In this document: positions 39,132 to 48,778 of the stretch, piece after piece | Numbering within the stretch: position 1 is the stretch's first letter | Layout: every line of letters begins with the position of its first letter | Notes under the pieces: generated by a model | Database searches by the model: none | What the model was told of the DNA's origin: nothing | The model's input: only the letters and a program-made list of their open reading frames with translations | Position numbers and translations under genes: made by a program | Source of the DNA: CAWGXG01 sp963826505 | Lineage (GTDB): Bacteria; Chloroflexota; Anaerolineae; Aggregatilineales; Aggregatilineaceae | Reading direction: 5' to 3' | NCBI GenBank assembly: GCA_963826505.1 | Contig: CAWGXG010000008.1 | Location: forward strand, 1,869,540-1,933,539 | DNA length: 64,000 bases

Positions 39132-39171
39132 TTGACAGGTTGACAGGTTGACAGGTTTTGAAACCTGTCAA
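39132..39171. repeat. Iteron-like TTGACAGG repeats with palindrome
   Basis: Three exact head-to-tail copies of TTGACAGG (39132, 39140 and 39148) run into a perfect 11-bp inverted repeat (39148-39158 with 39161-39171). They lie 20 bases upstream of the primase start, a position suited to a repressor operator or a replication origin. Confidence 0.75.
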
Positions 39172-39190
39172 GTGCCCTGACGGGTTTAGA

Positions 39191-40570
39191 TCACTCGGTC
39201 AGCCGGTAGACTTCCGTGCGCGGACCCCGGCTGCCCTGGCGTCCCAGGTCGGATTGCACCCGCCCATCCTGCTCCAGCGCTTTGAGCGCTTCGGCCACCA
39301 CCTTGCGCGGGGCACCCAGCGCCCGGTAGATGTCGCGCGCCGAAATGCCCGAGCGGCTGTCCGCCCAACAAGCGCAGAATGCGCTCTTCCAGGCGCGCTT
39401 CTTCGCTCTCGCCCAGCCCGCGCAGCAGCCGGTGGGCCGATGCCCGCCAGCTTTCCGCCATTTGCTGGGCGCGGTACCAGTGCGCCGCCCGCACCACCGG
39501 CTTGCTCTGGCGGCGCTCTCCGAGCGCGATCCAGTCCAGCGCCGCCAGGATGATGGCCGTTTTCAGTGCCTGGACGTGCAGCCGCCCATACACCCCGCGC
39601 AGCCGGTCATCCAGCGGCGCATCCGGTGCAGTCATGGCCCGCAGCGCCTGCTCGTAGGCGCGCAGCGGCTCCCATAACTCCGTCGCCACCAGCGACCACG
39701 GTTCCAGGGGCGATGCATCGCCCACCGCCTGCGTCTCCGGCGGCAGCGGCAGCGCCTCGTGCAGATGGCGCAGCGGCGTGACAAGGGAGTCTGGAAGCCG
39801 CCCATCGCCGGTCGCCGGTACGCTCCGCGTAGTCCGGTTCCGGCGTCAGCAGGATGAAGCGCGCCAGCGTGCCGTTGTGCCAGTCGGCGGAGGTCAGGGC
39901 CGCGCCCAGTTCCGCCGGGGTCGCCGCGCCGAGAATGGACAGCGCCGCATCCCGAATCACGACCAGCCCGCGATTGTTCGTATTGGAGTCGAGGTGCTCC
40001 GGGCAGTCGTAGAGCTGCATGATGAGCTCTTTCATCCCGGCCATGAAGTCGCGTCCAAAGGATTTGAACAGCGCCGACAGCTCATCGCGGGCGATGCCGC
40101 GCTGCGCCGCGAAGGTATTGCCGCGCGTCAGTCGCTCGCGGTCACGCTGCGGCAGGCTGTCGAAGTTGGGCGGCAGCACCCCGCCCAGCATGCACATGAA
40201 CGCTTCCGGCGATCCCGGCTGGGGCAGCAGCATGTGCGGTACGGCCGTGCGCGCCACGTCCACCGCCAGGCTCAGCCCGGCGGACTTGCGGTAGTAGGTG
40301 GAGACAGCCACCAGCACGAGATAGACATTGGGAAACACGCGCTGGCCCCACGGCGTGTGGATGTACAGCCGCCGCCCGATCGCCAGCGCTGCCAGCCACA
40401 GCGCCGCGCCTTCGTGAAACAGCAGCGGCGTCTCGTTGGCGACTCCCCCTGCCCACGCGACATACTCGCGCAGCCACGGCCCGACTTCCGCCGCTTGACG
40501 CTGCTTGTTCCGGCGTCAGTTGGGCGGACGGTGGCAGTTCAGGGATGGTGTTGAGGTCGGTGCGGTCAGA
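39191..40570 (-). CDS. DUF3987-like replication/helicase-associated protein, frame-broken
   Basis: The segments are WLREYVAWAGGVANETPLLFHEGAALWL, TYYRKSAGLSLAVD (resembling the GKS region of DUF3987 ATPases), LSALFKSFGRDFMAGMKELIMQLYD and a C-terminal winged-helix-like end (SGISARDIYRALGAPRKVV). Frame breaks lie near 40495, 40340, 39780, 39365 and 39260. The N-terminal start is not clear (about 40570). Proteins of this kind in phages and integrative elements accompany primases and are thought to unwind DNA or load at origins. Upstream of the primase, it probably belongs to the same replication unit. Confidence 0.65.
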
Positions 40571-40807
40571 GGGTGATTGGGTGGCGGGCCGTTGGGGTCG
40601 ATCTTGAGGATGGTGCCCAGCCCTTCCTGACCGAGCAGGCGGCGCAGCACCTTCACTTCATCCGGGCACGGCCATGTCGGTGTGCGAGAGCAGCAGGCGG
40701 GTCAGCGGGCTGCAGGGCAGATCGCGCCAGTCCAGCCCGACCAGCGCGCGCGCCAGCACATAGGCATCCGGTTCGGACAGCGAGTCAGCGGCGGGATGAG
40801 CGATCAT
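40570..40807 (-). CDS. Small protein upstream of replication genes, frame-broken
   Basis: ATG 40807 is preceded by a CCAGGAG site. The reading MIAHPAADSLSEPDAYVLARA continues as LSHTDMACPDEVKVLRRLLG once an extra base near 40665 is ignored (without that, it ends at 40658). Length is about 80 residues, helical, with no recognised family. It is the first gene of the leftward replication group and may encode a small regulator. Confidence 0.5.
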
Positions 40808-40900
40808 GGCGGGCACTCCTGGAACACATCTCAACGATGATTCCAGCATAGCAGACCGGATCGCCCGACAGATTCAATTTTCGTATGTCGGGGTATGCAA

Positions 40901-40932
40901 AATTCCACGCGGGCGAGTGGAATTTTCCACTC
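40901..40932. promoter_or_regulatory. Operator-like inverted repeats in divergent region
   Basis: An 8-bp inverted repeat (40915-40922 with 40925-40932, 2-base spacer) overlaps a second one that pairs ATTCCAC (40902-40908) with GTGGAAT (40917-40923). They lie between the leftward replication genes and the rightward polymerase gene, a natural spot for a shared repressor. Confidence 0.6.
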
Positions 40933-41093
40933 GGGTATTAGTTAAGGGTGAACAGACAGGACACAAACTGTGCGGGGATTGCCGGGATGGGGCACATAGG
41001 ATAGAGTTCTGCAAATCGCATGCCGGTGATCTACTCGCCAAACCGTACGGATGATCCACAATGAGCAAGACGATGTGCGGAGTGTGAACAACG

Positions 41094-42270
41094 ATGCCGC
41101 GCAAGATTCTTCACCTGGACCTGGACGCCTTCTTCTGTGCCGTTGAGGAAAACCTCGATCCCTCTCTGCGCGGGCAAGCCTTCGCGGTTGGCGGGCAGCC
41201 GGATCAGCGCGGTGTCGTGGCATCCTGTTCGTATGCAGCGCGGGTGTACGGGGTGCGCTCAGCGATGCCCATGGCCCAGGCCGTGCGCCTGTGCCCCAAT
41301 CTGATCATCCGACCCAACCGGCGCGGCGTGTACGGGGACGTATCGCGCAGCGTTATGGCCATCCTGCACGATCTCACGCCGCTGGTCGAGCAGCTCTCGA
41401 TTGACGAGGCGTTTCTCGACGTCAGTCTGCTGCCCGATCCCGCTGAGTTGCTCGCGCGTCGCCTGCAAGAACGCATCAACACGGAACTCCATCTGCCGTG
41501 CTCGCTCGGTGTGGCCAGCAACAAGCTGGTCGCCAAGATTGCGAACACGGTGGGCAAAGCCAGAGCCCGTTCCAGTATCCCACCCAATGCCATCACGATC
41601 GTACCGCCCGGTGACGAAGCGGCGTTCCTCGCGCCCTTGCCCGCCAGCGAGCTGTGGGGCGTCGGTCCGAAAACCGCCGAGCAGCTGGCACGCCTGGACA
41701 TTCACACCATTGGTGACCTGGCGCGCTGGCCGGAAACGGACCTGATCCGCCGCTTCGGACAGCACGGTCAGGCTCTCGGCGCAGCACGCACGCGGACTTG
41801 ATGAGCGCCCCGTTCAGCCGGAACACGATACCAAGTCCATCAGCCAGGAAACCACGTTCACACAGGATGTGTCGGATGCGGTCACGCTCAAACGCACGCT
41901 GCGCAGGCTGTCCGATGGCGTCGGTCACCAGGTGCGGCAGGAAGAACTGGCCGGGACGACCATCAAGCTCAAGCTGCGGTGGTCGGATTTCACCACCCTC
42001 ACCCGACAAACCACGCTGCCCCACACCACCGATCGCGACGATGAAATCTATGCGGTGGCGGAGCAGTTGTTCGACCAGCATTGGCCGCGCGGGATGCCGG
42101 TGCGTCTGATTGGCGTGGGGATCAGTGGCTTCACCGAACCCCGCCGCCAACTGGGTTTGTGGGATGACCTTGAGGCGCAGGCAGAGGACAAACGGCTGCA
42201 GGACACGTTGGAGGATCTACGCGACCGCTTTGGGCGCGATTCTGTTCGCCGGGCGAGTGATCTCGATTGA
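41094..42270 (+). CDS. Y-family DNA polymerase (DinB/UmuC type), frame-broken
   Basis: The catalytic acidic motifs are DLDAFFCAVEE (residues 8-18) and QLSIDEAFLDVS (about 103), with YGVRSAMPMAQA and LGVASNKLVAKIAN in between. A helix-hairpin-helix (ELWGVGPKTAEQLARLDIHTIG) and the little-finger domain (VSDAVTLKRTLRRLSDGV, RLIGVGISGF) follow. One extra base near 41795 breaks the frame between palm and little finger. It performs lesion bypass. Placement in the element suggests a role in host mutagenesis or in copying damaged transferred DNA. Confidence 0.88.
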
Positions 42271-42361
42271 GCGCTCTGGCGGGCAAAGTACCTGTCGCAG
42301 TGTCAGGGGATAGGCCAGCATCAGGCCAGATTGAAAACTCCGAACAGCGTCATGACACCGA

Positions 42362-42644
42362 ATGCCGCGCCGACCGACACTATGCCGCGCGGCAAATTCA
42401 TGGGCAGCGGCTGAAGAAGCCGGGTTGACGCCCAACTACGATCTGACCGACGTGCAGCCGGGCGAAACCAAAACCTTCACGCTGGCGGCGTATGGTCCAC
42501 GCGGCACGGCGCGGCGCATCGCCTACGTGCTGGACGTGACCGCGCGCGGCGGCGGGATTGCCGACCGTCGTGCCGGGTCAGAACGTCGTGACGTGGCTCA
42601 ACGAAGTCAACACCGTCTGTTCCGGCGAGATTGAGGAGCCGTAG
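42362..42644 (+). pseudogene. C-terminal remnant of an exported-type protein
   Basis: Across two frames one reads TPNYDLTDVQPGETKTFTLAAYGPRG, then VLDVTA, then PTVVPGQNVVTWLNEVNTV up to a stop at 42644. This beta-rich tail resembles the end of a larger extracytoplasmic protein. No ribosome site, signal peptide or complete N-terminus precedes it. It sits directly upstream of the VirB6-like gene, so it is probably the surviving end of a transfer gene truncated by rearrangement. Confidence 0.45.
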
Positions 42645-44246
42645 ATGCCCTGGGTCGATGACATTCTCGACGGTCTGCAAGTCCAGATCGACAAGCTGTG
42701 GTACGACCTGCTGCACCTGCTGGCGGTGGCGGGCTGGACGCTGCAAAAAGGGCTGTTCATGATGGGCCACGCCATCGAGCTGGCCAACCTGTGGCTCATC
42801 GACCACGCCTTCGCGCCGCTCATCGCCCAGACCAACAGCCAGATGCGCGTCACGGCCAGCCTCGCTTTCGTCATCGCACTTTTCGTGCTGGGTATCACGT
42901 ACCTGCTGGCGGCCTTCGTGCGGCTGGACGTGGTCAGCCCGCGCAGCGCCATCGGCTGGTATCTGGCCGGGATCGTCTTCTTCCAGTTGGGACCGGCGCT
43001 CTACCAGGGCATGAACAGCTTCCGGCAGGACCTGAGCTCCGGCTTCTACAACGTCGCGCTGGACAGCATGCAGAGCGCGGGCAGTCCCTTCGGTTCGCTG
43101 GCCGCCGTGACCAGCAGCGATCTGCCGCCGCTGCCCGCCTGTGACGCGCTCGGACCGTACCTGCCCGGCGCGACCATGACGCCGTTCGGCTACGAACGTC
43201 GATGGGCTGGACATCGCGCTGGCGTACCTGCTGGCGGATGGGCAGGACGTGATGGGCTACCCGCCGCCGGTGCCGACCGCCTGTTTCCAGCCGCGCGGCG
43301 CGCTGTACGACCCCGCCCTGCCTGCCAACTGGCAGTTCTACCCGGACTCGTACTTCTACATCGGCCAGCAGCTCGCAGTTCTTCGGCGATCCGCTGAATG
43401 AGGACCAGCGCAAGGCGTCCATCGACAAGGCGGGCGCGGCGCAGTTTCGCATTTTCTCCGCCTGGCCGCTGGTCATTTTCGGCGTGATCGAGCAGTTGAT
43501 CTTTCTGCTGCTGACCATCGCCCAGGGTCTGACGTTTGTCAGCTTCAGCATCGCCATACTCTTCGCCTTTTTCAAGAAGACGGAAGTCATCGCCCGCTCG
43601 ATTCTCGACCTGTGGATTGAGCTCATCGTGCAGACGGTGGTCATCGCCCTGATGCAGTCGCTCATCGTCTCGTTTCTGCTCGGCGCGGCGGCCACGCAAA
43701 ACGCGCTGGTGGTGCTCGGCGTATCGCTGCTGTGCACGATCTTCATCCTGGTCCTGCTGTGGAGCGGCATCAAGGCGGTGTGGAACAGCTTCAACCGGCT
43801 GTTCGGCGCGATGGGTCAGGTCACCGGCGGCGTGATGGTCGCGCCCGGCGCGGTCGGGCTGGGATTGGCGGGAGCCGGAGCGGCGGCAGCGGTCGGCGGG
43901 GCGGCGCTGGCGGCCAACGTGGGCAGCAGCGCCCTGGCCGGGGTCTCCGCTGTGCAGCAAGGCGCGACCGCCTCCCAGACTGCGGGGGTGATGTTGGGCG
44001 GATCGCGGCGGCTTGCAGTCCGCCGCGCGCACGCTGGCGTATCTGCCCGGCACGCGGAATACGGCGTTGGGCCAGATGGCCGACGAATTCACCGAAGGCT
44101 CCGTGCTGCGCCAGGTCGGGCAGAGCGTGCCGCTCGTGGGCGGCATCGCCGGGCCGGTGCTGGGTGCGCAGTTACTCAGCGACCGCGCGCAGACTCCGCG
44201 CCGCCAGAGTTATCGCCTGCCTGCCGAACCGGAATCTGGGGGATGA
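42645..44246 (+). CDS. VirB6/TrbL-like polytopic membrane protein, frame-broken
   Basis: It has long hydrophobic stretches (LAFVIALFVLGITYLLAAFV, IFGVIEQLIFLLLTIAQGLTF, VIALMQSLIVSFLLGAAA, LLCTIFILVLLWSGIKAVW) and an Ala/Gly-rich tail (VGLGLAGAGAAAAVGGAALA). This is the pattern of the T4SS channel protein VirB6/TrbL of Gram-positive-type systems. Frame breaks lie near 43195, 43370 and 44005. A Gly run at 44236-44242 introduces the stop; ignoring one base there leads into the following stretch, so the protein may extend to 45058. It would form the inner conduit for DNA transfer. Confidence 0.75.
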
Positions 44247-44288
44247 TGCGAGAAACGCGCGATTCCACGCCCAATCGCTCCGCGTCGC

Positions 44289-45058
44289 ATGGGCACCTTC
44301 ACACCGCTGGCTGAGACGGTTCCGCCTCCGGCCGACATCCGCCCGCCTGCACCGGACGCCGGACAGGCCATCGCGCAGCGCGTCAGCGCGGTGAGTGAAG
44401 ATGTGCGTTCGCAGGCAAGCCAGGCGCAAGCCAATGCGGAACGTTCCACCTATGCGTCGGACATGCAGGGCGAAGAAGTCGAGGACCGCATCGCCGCGTT
44501 GGGCACGACGCTGAGCACGCGGCAGACGCAGCCCGTTTTGGGCACTGATGCGCGTCGAAGGGACGCGAGGATGTGGCGGGCGTGCTGGCCGACTTCATCG
44601 CGCAGATGCGCGTCCAGCGCACGCTCGCCGGGCAGCCGGTCGCGGGCGGCGCGGATACCTTCACCGTCGCGCAGGGCGTCGCGCGGGCGATGGGCGTCAC
44701 GCCGCAAGCGGATGACCGCGCGCCGATTCAGGGTGATGTGGCGCGGCTGGGCTTGTTTGGCGACCTGGCGCTGCGCCTGGGTCTGACCGGCCAGCAGGCG
44801 CAGACCGTGATCTCGGAAGTCAAAAACTCGCCCGCCGGGGAACTGACGCCGCAGACGCACGCCGCGCTGGTCGAGCAGGCGCGCGACACGCTCAATACCG
44901 GTTGGGAAGGGGCGGAACGCGCGGTCAGTGCCTTGCAGCGCGCCGCCGCGATGCTGCCCAACGCCCTCACCGCGCGGGGCACGGCGGCGGTCCCGAATGT
45001 CACGGTCAATCCGCACATCCAGGTCAACGTCAGCGCGCCGGAGCACAGCGGATCTTGA
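44289..45058 (+). CDS. Probable C-terminal cytoplasmic extension of the VirB6-like protein
   Basis: This is a hydrophilic, helical sequence: PPAPDAGQAIAQRVSAVSED, ERSTYASDMQGEEVEDRIAAL, then after a break near 44555 DVAGVLADFIAQMRVQRTLAG and TPQTHAALVEQARDTLNTGWE. ATG 44289 has no ribosome site, and the frame joins the preceding gene if one G of a run at 44236-44242 is ignored. It is therefore more likely the long soluble tail of the VirB6-like protein than a separate gene. No enzymatic motif is visible. Confidence 0.55.
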
Positions 45059-45126
45059 TCGAGGCCATGCGATCGCAGGCGGCGACTGGCGGGCAGCCAG
45101 ACTGCCGCGAACCAGGGGAACGATGC

Positions 45127-46480
45127 ATGAGCGAACGAATTGACGTACCACACCATCGAAGAACTGCGCGCGCTGAGTCTCGACGAGCTGCGCGCCCTGT
45201 GGGAACTGGTGCCCACCGACCGCCAGCACCGCTACCAGACCGTCTACCAGCGCGAAGTGCGCACCAACGGCGCGTCCGGCGCGGATGCGCTCGAACAGCA
45301 GGTCGTGAGCGCGCTCATCCAGCGTTACGAGACTGGGGCGCTGGTCCCGATTGGCGCGCGCTGGGCCAGAACGCCCGCCCGCATCCAGGAGGCGGTGAAG
45401 GCCGGGGAGTCGCTGATTCCGCCCGAAGCGGAGTTCACGCCGCCCACCACCCACCGCGCGCAGATCGTCCTGATCCTGGGCGGGGCGGCGCTGTGTCTGG
45501 TGATTTTCGGCGTGCTGCTGATCTCCCGGCGCGGCGGGGATGTCGCCCAACCACCCGGCGGCGGAAGTCGCGTTACGCCACGCCCACGCTGCGCTACACC
45601 CCCTCCCCCACGCCGATCGCGCTCGAAGAGCAGGATGTCATCATCCGCGACGGGGTGCGCGACCGCGCCCCCGCCTACCCGGTCAACCTGCAAGTCCTGC
45701 CCGCCGGGCAGACCCAGCCGCGCGTCTTCGTCGTGCAGCGGCGCAAGGTGGACCTCTCCGAGTGGCAGTACGACCCCAACCCCGACACCGCGTCGTTCAT
45801 TCACGGCGCTGAGCGTGCGCCCGGTGATGGGCGTGCCCTGGTCGCCGCAGAACGAGGCGCTGTTCCAGGCGCTCGGACCGGGCGCGACCTTCAGCCTGCG
45901 CCTGAACACCGGCGCGGTGCAGCAGTTTGAGTTCGCCAGCCAGACCGAGGTCAGCCGCAGCGACACCAGCGCCTTCCGCCAGATTGAGCCGGGACTGGTG
46001 CTGGTGCTGATTGGCGAGCGGGACGCGCGCGGCGCGCCGACCGCCACGCGCCTGCTGGTGCTGGCCACCTACCCGCCGGAGCAGGAACTGTCACGCGATG
46101 ACGTGCTGGCGGTGCGCGTCGAGCTGCCGGTGGTCGAGGAGACGCCCACCCCGCCCGCCCCACCGCGACGCCGCTCCCGGCGCGCGACCTGCTGCACGTG
46201 GACGTGATTGGCGTGGAGACGGTGCCGGGGCGGATGACGGTGCGGCTGCGCGCCTACAACGGCCAGCCGGACCCGGTGGACCTGCGCCCGGAGGATTTCG
46301 CGCATGGCGTTTGGGTACGCGCCGCAGCCGCCCGGCCCCTGGAGTCCGGCGGAGGGGTTGGAGCCGTTTACGCTGCTGCCCGGTCAGGCGGTGGACCTGA
46401 CGCTGATCTGGCCGTGGGCGGGCGAGCCGTATGCGAGTCTGCGGGTGGCCGTGTATCGGTATGCGGTACAACTGGGTTGA
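45127..46480 (+). CDS. Single-pass membrane protein of the transfer region, frame-broken
   Basis: An N-terminal cytoplasmic helical part (YHTIEELRALSLDELRALWEL) is followed by one TM helix (IVLILGGAALCLVIFGVLLI). A large extracytoplasmic beta-rich part follows (YPVNLQVLPAGQTQPRVFVVQ, FSLRLNTGAVQQFEFASQTE, LLVLATYPPEQELSRDDVLA). The last domain contains MTVRLRAYNGQPDPVDLRPEDF and FGYAPQPPGPWSPAEGLEPF. Frame breaks lie near 45146, 45545, 45805, 46170 and 46303. Position and topology suggest a VirB8-like structural part of the channel, but I do not recognise a named family. Its last 60 codons are partly duplicated at 47050-47250. Confidence 0.6.
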
Positions 46481-46610
46481 ATGGGCTGTTTATTCTTCAC
46501 CGGGCCCGCCGCAGCCCGCCCACCCTGCGGGCAGAACGCTGCAAGATTACCACACGAACCACGCATCTCATTCTGCCGGGAGATTAGCTCCTTTTGATTT
46601 TTGCCTGGTG

Positions 46611-46907
46611 CTATATCGCCTTATAAAGGGAAACTGAGAGGGGTTCGTAGTGAGCTTGAACCCGGGTACCATCTGACAGCACACAGTCCACTTGCGGGTT
46701 TTCCGGTGAGACCACACCACCGCCCGCCGCGACTATACTTTCGATGACCTGCCGCCGCTGGTTCTCGCTCTCGAACGTGATGTTGCTGGAATGCGTCACT
46801 CCAGCTTTTTCATAGCGAATCGCGTCTGTATCCAGGTGAATAGCGGTGATCGCTGAATCTGCCAACAACGGTTCCAACGGACCTACGTTGATTGGTGGCT
46901 GGCTCAT
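46611..46907 (-). CDS. Stand-alone CpaF/TadA-type N-terminal domain protein
   Basis: This 98-residue protein has VGPLEPLLADSAITAIHLDTD, then ENQRRQVIESIVAAGGGVVS and PQVDCVLSDGTRVQAHYEPLS. It matches the N-terminal domain of CpaF-type secretion ATPases up to the point where the RecA-like core (Walker A) would begin, and then stops. No ATPase remainder exists nearby. It is antisense to the surrounding transfer genes and lies between a gene 3' end and that gene's partial duplicate, so it is cargo. It could be a decayed ATPase or a free-standing partner-binding domain. Confidence 0.55.
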   Translation of the reverse strand: MSQPPINVGPLEPLLADSAITAIHLDTDAIRYEKAGVTHSSNITFESENQRRQVIESIVAAGGGVVSPENPQVDCVLSDGTRVQAHYEPLSVSLYKAI

Positions 46908-47049
46908 GATGAATTCCTTTCATTGAGACTGGTTTATTATGCCGACAATAGCATAAATCACGCCGTTGGCAAAACGGATATCCAGCAGAATGGGCAGGTC
47001 TTCGATTTGCCAACAGCCGATGGGAGTGTCGTCAAAAGCGATTATCAAG

Positions 47050-47250
47050 GTACTGCGCCGGGAGGATATCGCGATGGCGTTTGGTTACGCGCCGCAGCCG
47101 CCCGGCCCCTGGAGTCCGGCGGAGGGATTAGCGCCGTTTACGCTGCGGCCCGGTCAGGCGGCGGATTTGACGCTGATCTGGGCGTGGGCGGGCGAACCGT
47201 ATGCGAGTTTGCGGGTGGGGGTGTACCAGTATGCGGTGCAGTTCCAGTAA
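47050..47250 (+). repeat. Partial duplicate of the 3' end of the membrane-protein gene
   Basis: From the CTGCGCC-GGAGGAT region onward this stretch repeats 46280-46480 with scattered substitutions. It reads AMAFGYAPQPPGPWSPAEGL and GEPYASLRVGVYQYAVQ to its own stop at 47250. It has no start or upstream homology. Unlike the full-length copy, it lacks the extra C near 46303 that breaks the frame there. Confidence 0.85.
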
Positions 47251-47493
47251 AGCGGCTTGTTTGAACCAACTGCATGAGCATAATAAACTGTGAGACCGGG
47301 GTAAAAGCGAGTTTCTATAGGAAAGAAAAAGCCCGAACGTGATCACACATCGCGGCAAACGCATGTCAGATGCGTAGCGGCTTTTCGCTCCTGTGCATGA
47401 TTTTGAACATGCTTCTAGGGGTTCAGGTCCGGGTAGCCTTGCGGAAAATTCATTGGTTCCAAACAGGGATTTTCATCCAACCCAAAAGCAAAA
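47251..47493. other. Gene-free stretch between duplicate and anti-sigma operon
   Basis: About 240 bases of lower-GC sequence contain no protein-like open frame. It separates the duplicated gene end from the terminator of the leftward sigma/anti-sigma operon. Confidence 0.4.
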
Positions 47494-47519
47494 CAGCCTG
47501 AGTTCTCTTTCTCAGGCTG
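47494..47519 (-). terminator. Terminator of the sigma/anti-sigma operon
   Basis: A perfect 9-bp stem (47494-47502 with 47511-47519) and 8-base loop are followed on the - strand by a T-rich tail, 60 bases after the stop of the anti-sigma-like gene. Confidence 0.8.
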
Positions 47520-47578
47520 CTTCGATTTATCAAACCCAAGAGGATAGCTGAACAGCTACTCTCCGCGGGGTAGGCCTA

Positions 47579-48778
47579 TCAGCCACCGGGTAGAGCAACA
47601 ATGAAAGTCCACGGGCCTTCGAACTGCTCACTTAGAGCGGCAGACACTTTCTCATTGATGGCCTGCTCACTCATCCCCTCAGGGGCGCTGAGGATATTCC
47701 AGCCGAAGTGCCCTCTGCCTGTTTCGAACTCAAGCACAATACCTTGCGCGACCAGCCGTTCCTGCGCCCGCGCCAAACTTTCGGGGGAAATTGACTCGCT
47801 CGTCTGCAACCGATCAATATTCACTTCGAGGGTTCTTGACTCTGGCGTATACCCCACCATTATTTCATAGTCGGCACAGCGCTGTGTGTCGGAGGGATCG
47901 GGTCGTTCGGTCAGTCCATATCCTGCCAAACTCCCCGCTGCACCATCCACCCGGACCTGCAGTTGCGGCTGCCAATCGCCGCCGTCGGGCAGATCGAAAC
48001 ATAGGCGCAGCGCAACCTGTGAGGGGGCGAGAGTCACCTGTTCTAGCGTGATTCCTAAGCCGTTGGCTTCCACAGTCTGCTGCGGTGTCAGGGTCAGTGC
48101 CTCTTGGACGCTGAGGCGGAATGTGAACACGAAGGGATCGATCGGTGGAACCTCCACCATGTATTCTGGCGGGATCGAGCCGGGTTCTAGTGTAACTCCT
48201 TCGGGGACTACGGGAACCGTGATGCCCCCAGCGTTCACAGTCAACCGGAGATCAAGTGGTTGGTGATCGGGCAGAGGCTGAACTGGGTCGAAATTGGTCA
48301 ACATCCGCCACATACCGGCGTCCGTCTCTTCAAGTGGCGACATATTAAACCCGACGTCGAGCAAGTCGCCGCTGGCATCACTCAAGACAGGGTTAAGTGT
48401 CCACAAAACAGCGGGTTGTTCGCCGGGCTCGATGGTCAACCACAACGCTATCCGGTTAGCGTCGGCGTAGCCTTCAGTGAGGGTGACGGTTACTCCACCG
48501 TGGGTCTCGACGAGGTTCAGCGGCTGTACCAAGCCCGCCTCGCGGACATGATCCAGGCCCGGATCGTCGGAGGGACCTTGAGAAAATGCGTAACCTACCA
48601 ACCCGATGAACACGGCAACAAGCACTGCTGCTGCACGTCTGACGGTTCGCATCATGTGGCGTGAGGGTGCACGATGCATCATGAGTCGCGCTTGAATTTC
48701 TTGCCATTTGTTCATATCGTCGGGAATCTCCTTTGCTGCGATATGATCTAGATGATAGGTAAACTGTTTTTCATTCAT
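47579..48778 (-). CDS. Membrane-anchored anti-sigma-like protein (DUF4179-type)
   Basis: A short cytoplasmic N-terminus (FTYHLDHIAAKEIPDDMNKW) is followed by one TM helix (AAAVLVAVFIGLVGYAFSQ) and about 320 extracytoplasmic residues, rich in beta strands (VTVTLTEGYADANRIALWLTI). Genes of this shape directly after ECF sigma factors usually encode their anti-sigma partner. ATG 48778 overlaps the sigma gene stop. The frame is fully intact, unlike most of the element's transfer genes. Its release signal is unknown. Confidence 0.7.
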   Translation of the reverse strand: MNEKQFTYHLDHIAAKEIPDDMNKWQEIQARLMMHRAPSRHMMRTVRRAAAVLVAVFIGLVGYAFSQGPSDDPGLDHVREAGLVQPLNLVETHGGVTVTLTEGYADANRIALWLTIEPGEQPAVLWTLNPVLSDASGDLLDVGFNMSPLEETDAGMWRMLTNFDPVQPLPDHQPLDLRLTVNAGGITVPVVPEGVTLEPGSIPPEYMVEVPPIDPFVFTFRLSVQEALTLTPQQTVEANGLGITLEQVTLAPSQVALRLCFDLPDGGDWQPQLQVRVDGAAGSLAGYGLTERPDPSDTQRCADYEIMVGYTPESRTLEVNIDRLQTSESISPESLARAQERLVAQGIVLEFETGRGHFGWNILSAPEGMSEQAINEKVSAALSEQFEGPWTFIVALPGG

